Assembly: GCF_019393635.1 (NCBI RefSeq)
Contig: NC_057866.1
Coordinates: 3,684,223 to 3,748,222 of the forward strand
Direction of reading: 5' to 3'
Origin: Dromiciops gliroides
Taxonomy: Eukaryota > Chordata > Mammalia > Microbiotheria > Microbiotheriidae
Length of the DNA: 64,000 bases
The translations under genes and the position numbers were made by a program. Each line of letters starts with the position of its first letter. Position 1 is the stretch's first letter. The notes beneath the pieces were generated by a model. It ran no database searches. It was given only the letters and a program-made list of their open reading frames with translations, and was not told where the DNA came from. This document shows positions 1 to 11,823 of this stretch, in pieces.

Positions 1-258
1 CACTTCACTCAGCATGAGTCCAATTTAAGTCTTTCCAGGTTTTTCTGAAATCTGCCTGCTCATTATTTCTTACAGCATAATAGTATTCCATTACATTCAT
101 ATGCTATAACTTGTTCAGCCAGTACCTAATTGATGGGCATCCCCTCAATTTCCAATTCTTTGCCACCACAAAAAGGGCTGCTATAAATATTTTTTGTACA
201 TGGGGTCCTTTTCCCTTTTCTATGATCTCTTTGGGATACAGACTTAGTAGTGGTATTG
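1..258 (-). mobile_element. L1 ORF2 C-terminal fragment, inverted half
   Basis: Minus-strand reading gives an L1 ORF2 C-terminal sequence (PHVQKIFIAALFVVAKNWKL, then MEYYYAVRNNE), the same region as in the L1 copies at 13.0 kb and 53.3 kb. It continues past the left window edge. The neighbouring 259-655 block is L1 3' sequence on the plus strand, so the two halves form one 5'-inverted insertion of the twin-priming type. The fragment is dead and has no function of its own. Confidence 0.8.
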
Positions 259-655
259 ACCAGGAGAACACTGTATACAGTAACAGCAATATTGCATAAT
301 AATCAATTGGGAATGACTCAGCTCTTCTCAGCAGTACAACGATCTAAGACATTTCTAAAGCACTCACCATGAGAAATGCTCTTCACTTCTAGAAAAAAGA
401 ACTGATGTTGTCTGAATGCAGATTGAAGTGGACTTTAAAATGTTTCTTTTCTTTGTGTGGGGGATCAGTGTTTTCTTTTCCAACATGACTAACATGGAAA
501 TAAGTTCTGCATGACTGAAGATGTAAAACCTGTATCGAATTGCTTGCCTTCCCAGTGAGGAGGGAGAGGGTTTGGAACTCAAAATTCTAAATAACTAATT
601 AGAATTGTTTTTACGTGGAAATAAAATATTAAATAACTATTTTTAAAAAGAAAAA
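259..655 (+). mobile_element. L1 3' end and 3' UTR
   Basis: Plus-strand L1 3' sequence: the ORF2 end (near 300-360) is followed by a 3' UTR that matches, with divergence, the copy at 41.83-42.37 kb, including the block with cttctagaaaaaagaactg. It ends in an A-rich tail near 630-655. The switch from minus-strand to plus-strand L1 sequence lies at about 258-262. Confidence 0.8.
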
Positions 656-2154
656 AGAGATGAGTTTGGCTGGTGTAGTTTATAATAAACCTAGCAAGGT
701 AGGTTGGAGTGAAGTTGTGAAGGGGAGGTACTTCCCCTTTCTAGGTCTCAGTTTCCCTGATTGTAAAACAAGGGGGTGAGATTATCACATAAAACACAGG
801 ATTATAGCATTTCAGAGGCATCTAGCCTGATCCCTTCTTGAACAAGAGCCCCGATATCCCTGACAAGAGGAGCTATAGGGCTGCTATTTCCCTAATTCAC
901 TCCTAGCCCTATGATAGAAGGGAGAGCAAATTGGGCGAGGTGGTGGTCAAAAGCAAAACACTTTCGAGGATGGACAACAGTAACTACAGGAAACAGTATC
1001 CTATTCTGCCTTCTGAGGCCTGAAACAAGGACAATTGGAGCCTCAGCCTTGAAAGGCAACAACACACATATTGGTGAAGCTCCGTGCTTCCATCCCCCCC
1101 ATCCAATCAGTGGCTGAGTCCGATTCTTCCTCCTCACCGTCGCTCCCTTCTCTCTACTCACAGGACCACCACCCTAATTCTACCTGCACTCATCTATTGC
1201 AGTAGCCTCATTGGTAGTCCCGCTTCCAGTCTCTCTTCTCTCTGATGTATCCTGCAGAAAGCCTACAAAACCATCTTCCTGGAGCACAGTTACTCCTGGG
1301 CATAATAAGCCTCAGTGGCTCCCTATTGCCTTAGATACTTCATCTCTGGTCTTAGATACTAACTAGCATTAGACACCATCTAGCTTTAGATAGATACTTA
1401 CTAGCTGTCCTTAAATATAAATTCTTCCCCCTCCCCCTCTTCTTGCCTAGTTTTCTTCCTTGCCTTTTCCAGGAATCTTCCACCCTTGAGCTTGTTTCTC
1501 CCTGTCGAGCTTGGATGTGCTGGGTCTGAATGTTCCATGTAGGAAGAGCCATTTCTGATTGCTCAGCCTTCTTCTTTCCTGTTGTGGCCTGAAGATTGGA
1601 AGCCTGGAGACCCCTTCTGGTCACTGCACTGAGTCACATCAGACCCTTTTGGTGAGAGAGACCAGGAGGTGTCCGCTGTCCTGAAATCCTCTATCCCGCC
1701 GCTGCCCTCAGGTGCTGGTTTTAGACCTTGGGCCTTTTCTTGTCTCAACCCCCTTCTGCTTTATGCATTATTGGCTTTCTTGTCTCATGTGCAAATCTCT
1801 ACTGGGATCTTGCACTGTGTAATGGTCTTAGCCAGGGCCCTTTTCCCATCATGCCAGAGCCAGGGAGCCTGGGAGCCCTCTGACACTGGCCAGCAGCTTT
1901 TCCTTGGACACATGGCTCCCCTTTTGCTGATGTGGTAGCTGTTTTTCTTATAAATCAAATGATTTAAATTGCCTTATCTCTTCTGGGAGACTGTACTTTC
2001 TCAGGACAATTTTTTGTCCCATCTTTTCCATCTGACAGTTCCATTTGTCCACAGCCGTGCTGGCCGCCAAGTCTCTAAACAACACGCAGGGTACCTTGGA
2101 TTATGCATTTCTTGGAAAATGAGCCCAGGAGTCCTCTGTGTGCCCAGATCAGTC
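656..2154. other. No gene seen; one L2 fragment
   Basis: Short chance open frames only, none resembling a known protein. The stretch 1,190-1,335 carries the 'agtggctccctattgcc' phrase typical of L2 LINE 3' regions in plus orientation. The rest looks like unique non-coding sequence. Confidence 0.6.
1190..1335 (+). repeat. L2 LINE 3'-region fragment
   Basis: Contains the L2-type phrase around 'cctcagtggctccctattgc' after the usual cytosine- and thymine-rich lead-in. Short and diverged. Confidence 0.45.
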
Positions 2155-2990
2155 AGCCAGTCAACAAACATTTATGAAGGCCCTTCTGTGTGTCATGCAC
2201 TGTGTGAAGCACTGGGGATAAGAGAGAGAATGGCAAAAGGCAGTCCCTGCTCTCACAGAGCTCCCAGTCTAATGGGGAGACCATATGCAAGCAACTGCAT
2301 CCCAACAATATAGGCAGGATCACTTGGAGATGATCAGGAAAAGGAAGGTACAAGAATTAACAAGGGGTGGGGCAGGCTGCTCATAGGAGGTGGGGCTTTA
2401 GCTGGAACTTGAAGGAAGCCAGAGAAGTTGAGGAGGGGGAGAATTCCAGGCAGGCCTGGGGGACAGTGAGGGAACATGCCTGGAGGAGAGAGATGGAGAG
2501 TCTTGTCTGAGGAATAGGCAAGAGGCCAGGGTCACTGGATTGCAAACTGTGTGTGGGTGAATGAAGCGAAAAGAGAATAGAGGGGGCAGCTAGGTGGTGC
2601 AGTGGATAAAGCATGGGCCCTGGATTCAGGAGTACTTGAGTTCAAATCTGGCCTCAGACACTTGACACTTACTAGCTGTGTGACCCTGGGCAAGTCACTT
2701 AACCCCCATTGCCCCGCAAAAACAAAAAAACAAAAAAAAAGAGAATAGAAATGTGGGGGTTAGGTCTTGGGAGGAAGATTATGAAGGGCTTGGAATGCTA
2801 AACAGGACCTGACTTTATATTTGATCTTGGAGGTGACAGGGAGCGACTAGACTTTATTGAATAAGGGGCTGATGTGTGCTTTAAGAAGATCACTTTGACA
2901 GCTGAGTGGAGGAGAGACTGGAATTCAGAGAGACGAGAGCCAGGGAGACCAAGGCTAGTGCAGTAGACCAGGCTGGAGCCCCGCACAGGG
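2155..2990 (+). repeat. Unnamed old interspersed repeat, long copy
   Basis: Begins with the phrase 'caacaaacatttatgaaggc' and runs through 'cactgtgtgaagcactgggg' and 'ctcacagagctcccagtcta', then a purine-rich 3' part with 'agggcttggaatgctaaaca'. The same opening recurs at about 8.2, 13.3, 25.1, 30.7, 34.2, 39.8, 42.6, 47.3 and 47.6 kb. I recognise it as a common old mammalian repeat type but cannot name the family. It is interrupted by a SINE at 2,582-2,740. Confidence 0.65.
2582..2740 (+). mobile_element. Marsupial tRNA-derived MIR-like SINE
   Basis: Full-length copy, from ggggcagctaggtggtgcag to an A-rich tail. Flanked by a target-site duplication (TSD) aaaagagaatag. It is the only plus-strand copy of this SINE in the first 33 kb. 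Confidence 0.9.
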
Positions 2991-3252
2991 GGTGTCAGTC
3001 AGTGTCTGAGGAGAGGAGAAGCCTCTCCAGTAGCTGTTACTCTGAGTTCCTTCTATTCCCTGCTTCTTACTGCTGATAATTCTGTTGTAGTCACCTTGTC
3101 AAGTCAGGCTGTGTGCTTAGATCTCTGGATACAAAGAGAGGCAAAAGGCAGGACCTGTCCTCTGGGAGCTTGCAGTCCAAGGAGATATGCCACCATTTAG
3201 CATGGCTTTCCTCAGAACTCCCCCTTTTACTGCCTTGTTTTCCTTGAATCTT

Positions 3253-3397
3253 TGTTTTTTTTGTGGGGCAATGGGGGTTAAGTGACTTGCCCAGGATCAC
3301 ACAGCTAGTAAGTGTCAAGTGTCTGAGGCCAGATTTGAACTCAGGTATTCCTGACTCCAGGGCCAGTGCTTTATCCACTGTGCCACCCAGCTGCCCC
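3253..3397 (-). mobile_element. Marsupial tRNA-derived MIR-like SINE
   Basis: Poly-T tail, then the conserved body (gtgacttgcccaggatcaca) and the tRNA-like head at the right end. TSD tttccttgaatctt at 3,239-3,252 and 3,398-3,411. Confidence 0.92.
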
Positions 3398-4875
3398 TTT
3401 CCTTGAATCTTTAAGACAAAACCTCTCTGGACATTTTAGCTATTGGGATGATCTTGGTCCCTGGCTCCCTCCCCATTCCTGCTCAGTTTCCAACTCTTTT
3501 CCATCACAAGGCCCCTCATTTTACATAGGAGGAAACTGAGGCCCAGAGAGGGGAAGGGAGGCACCCAAAGTCACATGGTTTATAAGAAGAAAAGCCTTTA
3601 TCCAAACTCAAATCTGCTTCAAGACCCTGGCTTCTTCCCACTGGGATGTGCTGTTCTTGCTAAATTGAATGATATCCCTTAACTCCAACAAACTGGATTA
3701 AAGGCAGAGAGCCCTGGCACTCGGGGGCCTCTGACTGTCACACTTTCCTCTCCATCCTCCCTGGGGCATCCCTTTCCTGTGTCTCCTTGCCTTCATCTCT
3801 CGGTGCCTCCCGGGATGTCATTCCATCATCTGATGTGTGTCAATGTGTGTCAATGAGGAAGGCAGAGGGGCCCTTGCTGTTTCATCACGGCCTTGTGGAT
3901 CTCGTTTCCTTCCTGCCTTCATGGTCTCATTCATTTGTGACTCAGGTTGGGAATTCCATGCTAGGGAGGAGGGGAAGGTGGTGGCCTCATACTCTGGTGA
4001 CAAAGATGTTTCTGGGCTTTGCCACGAGCCTCACACCTTTGATTATCCACCCACTCCACCTGTACAACCTTGCTCCATGGGGCTCCATGGCCAGCTTTTA
4101 GACTTGTGCTCCATCTGCTCCTCACCCCCTCCCCACACCATTCAAAGACAGGGAGATAGCAAAAGGAGGTTGGTGTAGCTTGCTTGCCTCCTCTTGATCC
4201 CTACTACTGCCGGGTCTTGGGGGTAGGAGAAAGAAGAGTGGGGAGAAGGACAGTCTGTGCTAGGCTTCTGTCTATCTTCTTACCCCCTGAGAGCCCTCTC
4301 CCTCCTACCTGGCCCCATCTACAGGCTCTGGTTGTGAAGGGATGAGTATCAGGTAAAAGGCAGGGAGTATAGGGTTGTAGAAAGATGAGTGAACTTAGCA
4401 CAGTCCTTGGCACATAGAGGTACTTAATAAATTCTTATTGACTGACTGTTTGGGGAGTCAAGAAGAACTGGGATGCTAGTCCTGGTTATGCTACCTATTA
4501 ACTGTGAGGCCGTGGGCAAGTTGCCCCCTGAGCTGCAGTTCCCAGGTCTGAAAAATCAGGGTAATAAAAACGTCTATTATTTACCTCATAATGTCATTGG
4601 GAGGAAGCAAAGACCTAATATTTAATCATTGTCATCATAATGGGGAACCTTGTTAGGCTTGTCAGATGTGATATTTTAGGGATCTTCTTGGCATTTGATA
4701 AAGGTTTTTAGTGATCTGTAAGGTCAACCTGAGTCAGGTGGGAACTATGGCAGCTAAGAAGCTCAATGCCATCTTGGGTTGCATAAAGAGAATCACGGTA
4801 TCCAGGACCAGCAAGGTGATGGTCCTGACATCCTCTGCCCTGGCCAGACCAAGGCTGGAGCGGTGTTTAGGAAGG
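3398..4875. other. No gene seen; MIR and L2 remnants
   Basis: No coding exon recognised. An L2-type 3' end (gcacatagaggtacttaataaa) lies at about 4,395-4,450. A plus-strand MIR-like piece (tgtgaggccgtgggcaagtt) lies at about 4,460-4,640. The remainder appears unique. Confidence 0.55.
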
Positions 4876-5125
4876 AAATGAGCATTTATTAAGCACCTAC
4901 TAAGGCCAGGAACTGTGCTGAGCACCTGCAAACATTTTCTCATTTGATTCATTCAACAACCCTGAAATATAGTTGCTAATATTATTATCCACATTCTACA
5001 GTTGAAATAGGTAGAAATGTTAGGTGACTTGTTCAGGGTCATACAGCTTATGAGTGTTTGGAGCTGGATGTGATCTCAGGTCTTCTTGACTCCAGTATTT
5101 TATGAACTATACTCCCAGCTGCCTA
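4876..5125 (-). repeat. Old MIR/THER1-like CORE-SINE
   Basis: Minus-strand MIR-type layout: 'ttattatccacattctacag' block, 'gtgacttgttcagggtcata', then the tRNA-like end near 5,120. Much more diverged than the young SINEs, so older. Confidence 0.65.
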
Positions 5126-5339
5126 ACAGAAACTAGCTTACTTCTAGTGTTGCAGTTTAGAGTCAGGGGAGGTAGGTATCTTCTCTATTGTTCCTTCTTG
5201 CCTTAAGTGCAGAGGCAAAGACCATTGTAAGCCTCTGGGTGGTAAGAAACAGCCAGCACCAGTGGCCTACTCTCCCCACCTTGGTTGACATGAAACATGT
5301 GACTACAAATATTTCTGCCCCAGTTGTTTTTATTCCTTC

Positions 5340-6300
5340 TTGTCTTTGGTGAAGGAGTTGTTTGTTAGTTGTCTTTCATGCTCAAAGAGGACCAAAATGA
5401 CACCACTATGTCAGGGGCAAGGTACAGTGTGTTCAACTGTGACTGATCAAACCAATATGAGCTCAGAAGGCTCTTCCACAGGTCAGGCACAAATAGTCCA
5501 TATAAACATCTGGAGTGGCGACGTTTCTAAATTTGTGCATCTCATTTCTTTTGAGCTACTGAAATTCTGGTTTGCTTTAGACCACAGAACCTTCTTTGAT
5601 GTGGGCAAGCCATGCTGGGTGCTACTGTGACAGTGTCTCTTATGTCTCACAATCAACACAAAAGTTCTTCAGAGAGACCTTGAGAGTGTCTTTGTATCAT
5701 TTCTTCTGACCTCCATGTGAGTGCTTGCCTTGTGTGAGTTCTCCATAACAACACGGCCAGCCCATTGAAGCTGTCTGTGCTCTCTGAATGCTTGGCAGTT
5801 TAGCTAGAGAGAGGAGCTCATTGTCTGGTACCATACTTTGCCAGGCAATCTTCAGAATCTTCCTGGAAGTGATTCAGTTTCCTGGCATGGTGCTGGTAGA
5901 CTGCCCAGGTTTCACAGGCATTAAAAAATGAGCTCAGCACAATGACTCTGTAGACCTTCAGTTTGGTAGGCAGCCTCATACCTCTTCTCTCTCATACTTT
6001 GGGATGGTGTGTTGCTGGCTGGTGGAGAACCTCTGTTTTCTTGGTGTTAATTGTCAGGTTAAAATTAGCACAAGTGGCAGAGAATCGATCCATACTGTGT
6101 TGTATCTTAGCCTCGGAGGCTGCATTAAGTGCACAATCATCTGTGAATGAACAGTTGCCAACTCTCCCTCCACTTTAGTCTTGGCTTGTAGCCTTTTCGA
6201 GTTAAATAATTTACCATCAGTGTGGTAGCTGACTTTGATGTCATTTTTGTCCTCATTGAAGGCGTCTGGCAGACATTATGCTAAAAAGCATGGAAGCGAC
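5340..6300 (-). mobile_element. Non-LTR retrotransposon RT fragment (RTE-like?)
   Basis: The minus strand, read in changing frames, resembles the C-terminal part of a non-LTR reverse transcriptase. Visible are a palm-like stretch ending in DDCALN (near 6,135), a region with YGELTQGK then KKRYKDTLKVSLK (near 5,700), and a terminal Cys-x2-Cys plus IGLISH zinc-knuckle-like end (near 5,440). It is diverged, with several stops and frameshifts. The clade is uncertain (RTE or RTE-X-like, from memory). Its 3' tail resembles the fragment at 48,555-48,720. Confidence 0.65.
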
Positions 6301-7287
6301 CACCCAGCCTTACTTCATTTCCAGTATTGGAGATAGACTTTACCAGGCTGGAACCCTGTGAGCTTCAAAAGGTTGGGTGAGCCACCAGGAACTCCTATAC
6401 ATGGTTCCTGTTAAAGCTTGCAGACAGCCAAGTCTGGTCAGAAGAAACACAGCTCAGGAGTGCAAGCAGTGGCCCTGGCCCTGACCAAGCACTGAACTGA
6501 CCCCAAACCAAGATGCTGAATCCTGCAAGCAAGGGGGTTACTCTATCAAATGCTATGCCCCATTTGGAAGTGAACTGGTAGGGTGAATGATTTTGTAAGC
6601 AGCTGTTTTAAGGTTAAACTCAATCGTTCCAGGTGGCATCTGGTAGTGTGTCCCAGGTGTTGGGCTAAAACTTTTGTTCTTGCTATGACTTTGAAATAGA
6701 TATCCTTTTATAAGACCTAATTAATGATAATTAGTTAAATGGAACCTATATATTAATCACTGGCAGCTCACAGTGGGGAGGGAGAGAATGCTTGTACATA
6801 GGGGCTTGAGCCAATAGTGTTAGAGAACTGTAGATAGGGAGAGATTAGACAAGAGAGGGGTTGATAGAAGGGGCAAGCTCTCAGTGGAGATGGGATCAAA
6901 GATTCTGATGGAACAGCTGGCTTCAAGAGAAGCACCACCTCTGTGAGAGAGTGGAGCAGAGCAGGAGAGATTGAGAGACAAAACAGGAGGGTTTTAGGCA
7001 TTGAAGAGTAGAGAGGTGAGTTCAGGATGGATGGTCTTTGTTTTCTCAGTGAAGTCATTTGTTGTTAGGATGGTGTGAGAGGAGTAGTTTTGGAAAAGAA
7101 GCCATGGGGAGTGTGATAATCATTTAGGGAAGAACAAAAGGATTTCTGAGTATCAGGCAAGCTTAGACAACATGACTTTGCATCAGACCGAGGCAAGGTT
7201 GCCTGATTATTTTCAAGAAGGAGGGAAGGTGGAGGGTGCCGGTAATTTTGAGTTGAGATTTAGCAAAGCATGAGTAATAGCTTTGTA
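6301..7287. other. No gene seen
   Basis: The first about 250 bases may still belong to the antisense non-LTR element to the left. The block 6,770-7,260 is purine-rich and may be part of the unnamed repeat family. No exon or RNA gene recognised. Confidence 0.5.
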
Positions 7288-7443
7288 CTCTTTTTTTTTT
7301 TTTTTTTTGCAGGGCAGTGAGGGTTAAGTGACTTGCCCAGGGTCACACAGCTAGTAAGTGTCAAGTGTCTGAGGCTGGATTTGAACTCAGGTCCTCCTGA
7401 ATCCAAGGCCAGTGCTTTATCCACTGCGCCACCTAGCTGCCCC
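7288..7443 (-). mobile_element. Marsupial tRNA-derived MIR-like SINE
   Basis: T21-rich tail, full body and tRNA-like head. Long clean TSD tgagtaatagctttgta at 7,271-7,287 and 7,444-7,460, indicating a fairly recent insertion. Confidence 0.95.
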
Positions 7444-8652
7444 TGAGTAATAGCTTTGTAATAGGGACAGGTTTACACATGGAGGGAGAAATGGAAGGAC
7501 AGAAGGATCAGAGTTCAGTTTTCCATATCTAGACCAAAGCCTGCCATGGCTGTCCATTGAAGGATAAAGCCTGACCCTCCCAGCTCCACAGGGGTGGCTG
7601 AGATAGAGCTGATGGGCAAGTCATGGGAACTGGGGAAGCTCTTGATCTTGAAGGCTGGACTGTTGAGCGGGACATCAACAAGGATATTGACACTACCAAG
7701 ACAAGCAGAGAGGTTGGTGGGAGCCAGGGACCAACACCATCCCGATAGCTAAAATGTCCAAAGAAGTTTTGTCTTAACAATGCAAAGAAATCAAGGTGGT
7801 AAAAGGGAGAGTTCTGAGGAAAGCAAACAGATACTCTCAGCCTATCGTCTGTTTCTTTCCCATCCCTACACTGCCACCTGCTGGGGAGAAAAGAATTATG
7901 CCTCCTTTTGGTCCGGTTTTCAAGTACGCATTCAATTCCATTCCCTACACTTTCAGCATCACCAGGAGCCTAGGCATGGAAAATGAGCACAGAGTCCTTC
8001 CAGTCACCCACTCCTTGAGAAGGGGGCCCATGCGAGGGGTACGTAATACCATGGAAAAGGCCCTCTGCAGGACACTGTGTGTGTGTGTGTGTGTGTGTCT
8101 AAAAAGACAAGACTGCTCTCAGAAGCTCATCATTTCAAAAGGGCCATTAGATATGAACACAGGTTAATTTAATACGAAGCAGAAAGGGACCAATGAGTGA
8201 AAAGCCACTTACTAAATGCTTATGAAACAGTGTGCTAAGTGCTTGGGATACAAAGAGAAAGGTAAGACAATCCCTTCTCTCATGGAGCTCACATTCTGAT
8301 GGAAGAGAATCGAGAGTTTCACCTCCAAGTCAGATGGAGAGTTCCATGGTCCTTAGGGAGGGAGCAGCACAGGTGGTGAGGTAGCTTCTTTACTGGAATT
8401 TTCTCTCATAAAATCACATCCATTCCTGATGGTACCAATGACATTAGTGCTAAGTACTTTTCTGAGTCTTTAGTAGCTGTGATTGAAATCAGCTGAGGAA
8501 ACAGTGGCCTGGCCCATCTTCCTGTGGGGTTATGGCTTCAGGGGCTCAACTGGAAGCAGGATCAGGGGACTGGAGGGACGTTGCCCCTCCCACTAATCTG
8601 GATTCAGGGTCCTGGCATATACTCATTAGCATCTGAGGTGGTGGCAGCAGGT
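7444..8652. other. No gene seen; GT repeat and repeat-family fragment
   Basis: Contains a (TG)n tract at 8,076-8,098 and a short copy of the unnamed old repeat at about 8,200-8,300. No coding exon recognised. Confidence 0.5.
8076..8098. repeat. (TG)n microsatellite
   Basis: About 11 perfect dinucleotide units. Confidence 0.95.
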
Positions 8653-8798
8653 TTTTTTTCCCCTTTTTTTTCCGGGGCAATGAGGGTCAAGTGACTTGCC
8701 CAGGGTCACACAGCTAGTAAATGTCAAGTGTCTGAGATCAGATTTGAACTCAGGTCCTCCTGAATCCAGGGCTGGTGCTTTATCCACCTAGCTGCCCC
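8653..8798 (-). mobile_element. Marsupial tRNA-derived MIR-like SINE
   Basis: T-rich tail (with an internal cccc), then body and head ending tatccacctagctgcccc. Slightly shortened at the head, with possible imperfect TSD ggtggcagcagg / ggtggcagtgg. Confidence 0.88.
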
Positions 8799-10322
8799 CG
8801 GTGGCAGTGGTTTGATGGCTCATGTCCTATCCTAGTTCTCCCTGCTATTTCAGCTAGGCTGGCTCCTCTGCCCCATAAGTGGCCGTTGGCTCCATCACCA
8901 CAGGACTTGTTTTCCTGGATGGTGGCTACAGTATTATAATAATAAAAGAGAGGCCACTGCTTAAGTGGGAGATTTCCTTGGGCCCACCCAAGCTGGACGG
9001 CCACGGAGCCATGAATCAGGGAGCACAAGTTGTTGGAGGAGGAAGTCTTTTTATGTACCAGGCATGTTTTTAGGGTCTGGACATTAGATTGATGTCTGAC
9101 CAATATAAGATAAAAAAAACAAAAACCCATTGGGGATATAATTCATTATTCAATAAAACCAAAGGAAAAAGTAGACAGCAATTTGGTAGAAAGTAGTTAG
9201 ACTGGGATTCCGCACCAGCAAAAACAAATGACTCAGCTATTCCAACCAAAAGGGTGACTTCCCCCCACTCCAAAATGAATTCCAGCATAAGTGGTTTCTT
9301 TTGTAATTCTATGTATTTTATTTTGTTCACTTGAAAACCTTCTTGGGAAAAGGGCCCATAGGCTGTAACCAGCCAGCCAAAGGGGTCCCTGGCACACAGT
9401 TAAGCCCCCCTGTTTTAAGCTCTAGAATGGTCACCTTCAGACCCCTCAGGGCTGATTGATGAGTGATTCATCTGGCCCACTTATGAGACTTGCTCTCAGC
9501 CATGTTTCATTTGATTTCCCAGGCATCTTCTTGCCAGCCTAAGAGGTTGCCATGCCTCTTCATGTCTCAGTTCTTGAATCATAATCAAATCACTACTACC
9601 ACTGGAAAAGGTCTGTCAATATACTCCCCAAAGATTGGACTCACCATCCCTTGTAATTTTCAAGTTGAAATTCCCCTTCCTGGCCACTACTGTTCTATAT
9701 TTTCTTTCTCCCCATTAGAATATAAACCCACTGAGGGAGGGAATTTTGATTAACCCAGTGCTTGGCATACAGTAATCATCAATAAACAAATTTTCATTTG
9801 TTCATTCACATCTACATAAATATCTAAAAAATAAAAGATATTGCAATATTATTCCTACAGATATTATGTACATCAGGGAGAATTCTTAGTTATTTAACAT
9901 ATACAAGAAATAGAAAGTCATAAAATAGATGGATTTGATTAGCTAAATGTTATGGGGCAAATCAAAGATCCTTCTCCTAGAGAAACTAAACCAAAGGACA
10001 GACACACCTAAAGAGATAAGTTTCACTAGACTGAGCTAGCTCCAGGACCACCACTCTTCATTCCAGTCTCCTCCAACCCACAGGGAGATAAGATTAGGTG
10101 TGCTTGCTGCCTTTGTGGCGTGAGGACAGATATGGCTTGAGAGATCCGAAGTCAACCCTCACCCACCTTCCCCCAGCCACCACCAGTGGGGGATGGTCCT
10201 CCCCCAATACGGGAACTTTCCACAGTCAGATGACCAGTCCTCTATAAGAGGATTTCCCTGTTTCCTGTTCTGGGAGATAGGTATCTCCGAGCCACACCTC
10301 TGTGCCATGCCTTCTTCTTCTT
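8799..10322. other. No gene seen; L2 3' end
   Basis: An L2-like 3' end (ccattagaatataaacccac, then a 'cagtgcttggcatacagtaa' phrase) lies at about 9,705-9,800. The rest has no recognised exon or RNA. Confidence 0.5.
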
Positions 10323-10471
10323 CTTTTTTTTTTTTAGTGAGGCAATTGGGGTAAAGTGACTTGCCCAGGGTTACACAGCTAGTAAGTGTTAAGTGTCTGA
10401 GGCCGGATTTGAACTCAGGTACTCCTGACTCCAGGGCCGGTGCTCTATCCACTGCACCACCTAGTTGCCCC
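10323..10471 (-). mobile_element. Marsupial tRNA-derived MIR-like SINE
   Basis: Poly-T then gtgaggcaattggggtaaag, full body, head ending in gttgccccc. First of four minus-strand copies packed into 1.5 kb. Confidence 0.92.
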
Positions 10472-10627
10472 CACATACCTTCTTTCCATGAGAAGAAGTC
10501 CAAGGATTTCTCTCTTGGTTTCCTTTCCCTAGCACCTTAAATAAACTATTATTTTATTCTAATTGGATTTGTGTGCAAGAGGGTGTAATTCTTTTTGTTT
10601 GTTTGTTTTTTTTGGGGGTGTAATTTC

Positions 10628-10774
10628 TTTTTTTTTTTTGGTGAGGCAATTGGGGTTAAGTGACTTGCCTAGGGTCACACAGCTAGTAATTGTTAAGTGT
10701 CTGAGGACAAATTTGAACTCAGGTCCTCCTGAATCCAAGGCTGGTGCTCTATCCACTGCGCCACCTAGCTGCCT
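10628..10774 (-). mobile_element. Marsupial tRNA-derived MIR-like SINE
   Basis: Poly-T tail and complete body. The flank phrase gggtgtaatt(t)ctt occurs on both sides, and a third time at 10,581, so the left flank carries a small local duplication. Confidence 0.92.
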
Positions 10775-10937
10775 GGGTGTAATTCTTTAAAGAGGAATTC
10801 CTAAGAACTTCTATCCCAGATCCCCACCCTAATTTCCCCCATAACACTAAAATATGGAGATTTTGCACAACAAAAAACAATGCACCCAGAGTCAAAAGGA
10901 AGGAAACAAATTGGGGAAAATGTTTGCTATAGGCATT

Positions 10938-11096
10938 TTTTTTTAATTTAATTTTTTTTGCAGGGCAATGAGGGTTAAGTGACTTGCCTGTGGTCACACA
11001 GCTAGTAAGTGTCAAGTATCTGAAGCTGGATTTGAACTCAGGTCCTCCTGAATCCAGGGCTAGTGCTTTATCCCCTGCATCATCTAGCTGTCCCTC
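10938..11096 (-). mobile_element. Marsupial tRNA-derived MIR-like SINE
   Basis: T-rich tail with interruptions, body gcagggcaatgagggttaag, head more diverged (catcatctagctgtccc) than its neighbours. Confidence 0.9.
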
Positions 11097-11675
11097 AGAA
11101 AAAAAAAAAAAACTTCTAAAGCATATAATTCTATGAAAACTCCATCCTAGAACTGCCAACACTTGAATCATGGCAGCTGGACTTGCTCCCAATTCCCCAT
11201 TCTTAAAGAAGGGTGCCCAGTCACAGGAGACATTTACAGCCCACCGAGCATGACCTGTGTACCAGGCCCATTGCTGGGAGTCTGTCCCCCAGGACCTCAC
11301 AGCAGACTAGCAGAGATCAGATCAAGGACACCCACCATTATGATATAAAGCAGACAAAGACTGCTAATGGAGAGGCCACCATTAGATGGATTGTGCTCTG
11401 AGGGATAGACTTGAAGTCAGGAAGAACAGGGTGAAAATTCTTTCTTGTACAATTACTGTGACCATAGCAAATCACAACTTCTCTGAACCTCATTTTCCTC
11501 ATTGTAAGGTGAGTGTAAGCATCAATCTGATGGGACCAAGGGAGCTAGGATGCTCCCCTCTCCCACTGAGGGACCTTTAGAACCTGGGAGAGGAGAAGTA
11601 GGTTAAACGTTGTCTCTCCCTTCAAGATCCACTGAGTAGGCACTCCCTCCTGTCTAAGGGGCCACTCCTTTTTTG

Positions 11676-11823
11676 TTTGTTTGTTTTTTGTGGGGCAATT
11701 GGGCTTAAGTGACTTGTCCAGGGTCACACAGCTAGTAAGTGTCAAGTGTCCAAGGCCGGATTTGAACTCAGGTACTCCTGAATCCAGGGCCGGTGCTTTA
11801 TCCACTGCACCACCTAGCTGCCC
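11676..11823 (-). mobile_element. Marsupial tRNA-derived MIR-like SINE in L1 tail
   Basis: Complete minus-strand SINE (tggggcaattgggcttaagt to ccacctagctgccc) lying between the L1's left TSD and its A-rich tail. Confidence 0.92.

Noticed and set aside
10159-10503. Minus-strand frames with MDKALALESGxPEFKSG-like starts, repeated many times in the window
   Set aside because: They are translations of the SINE body, recurring at every copy; not genes.
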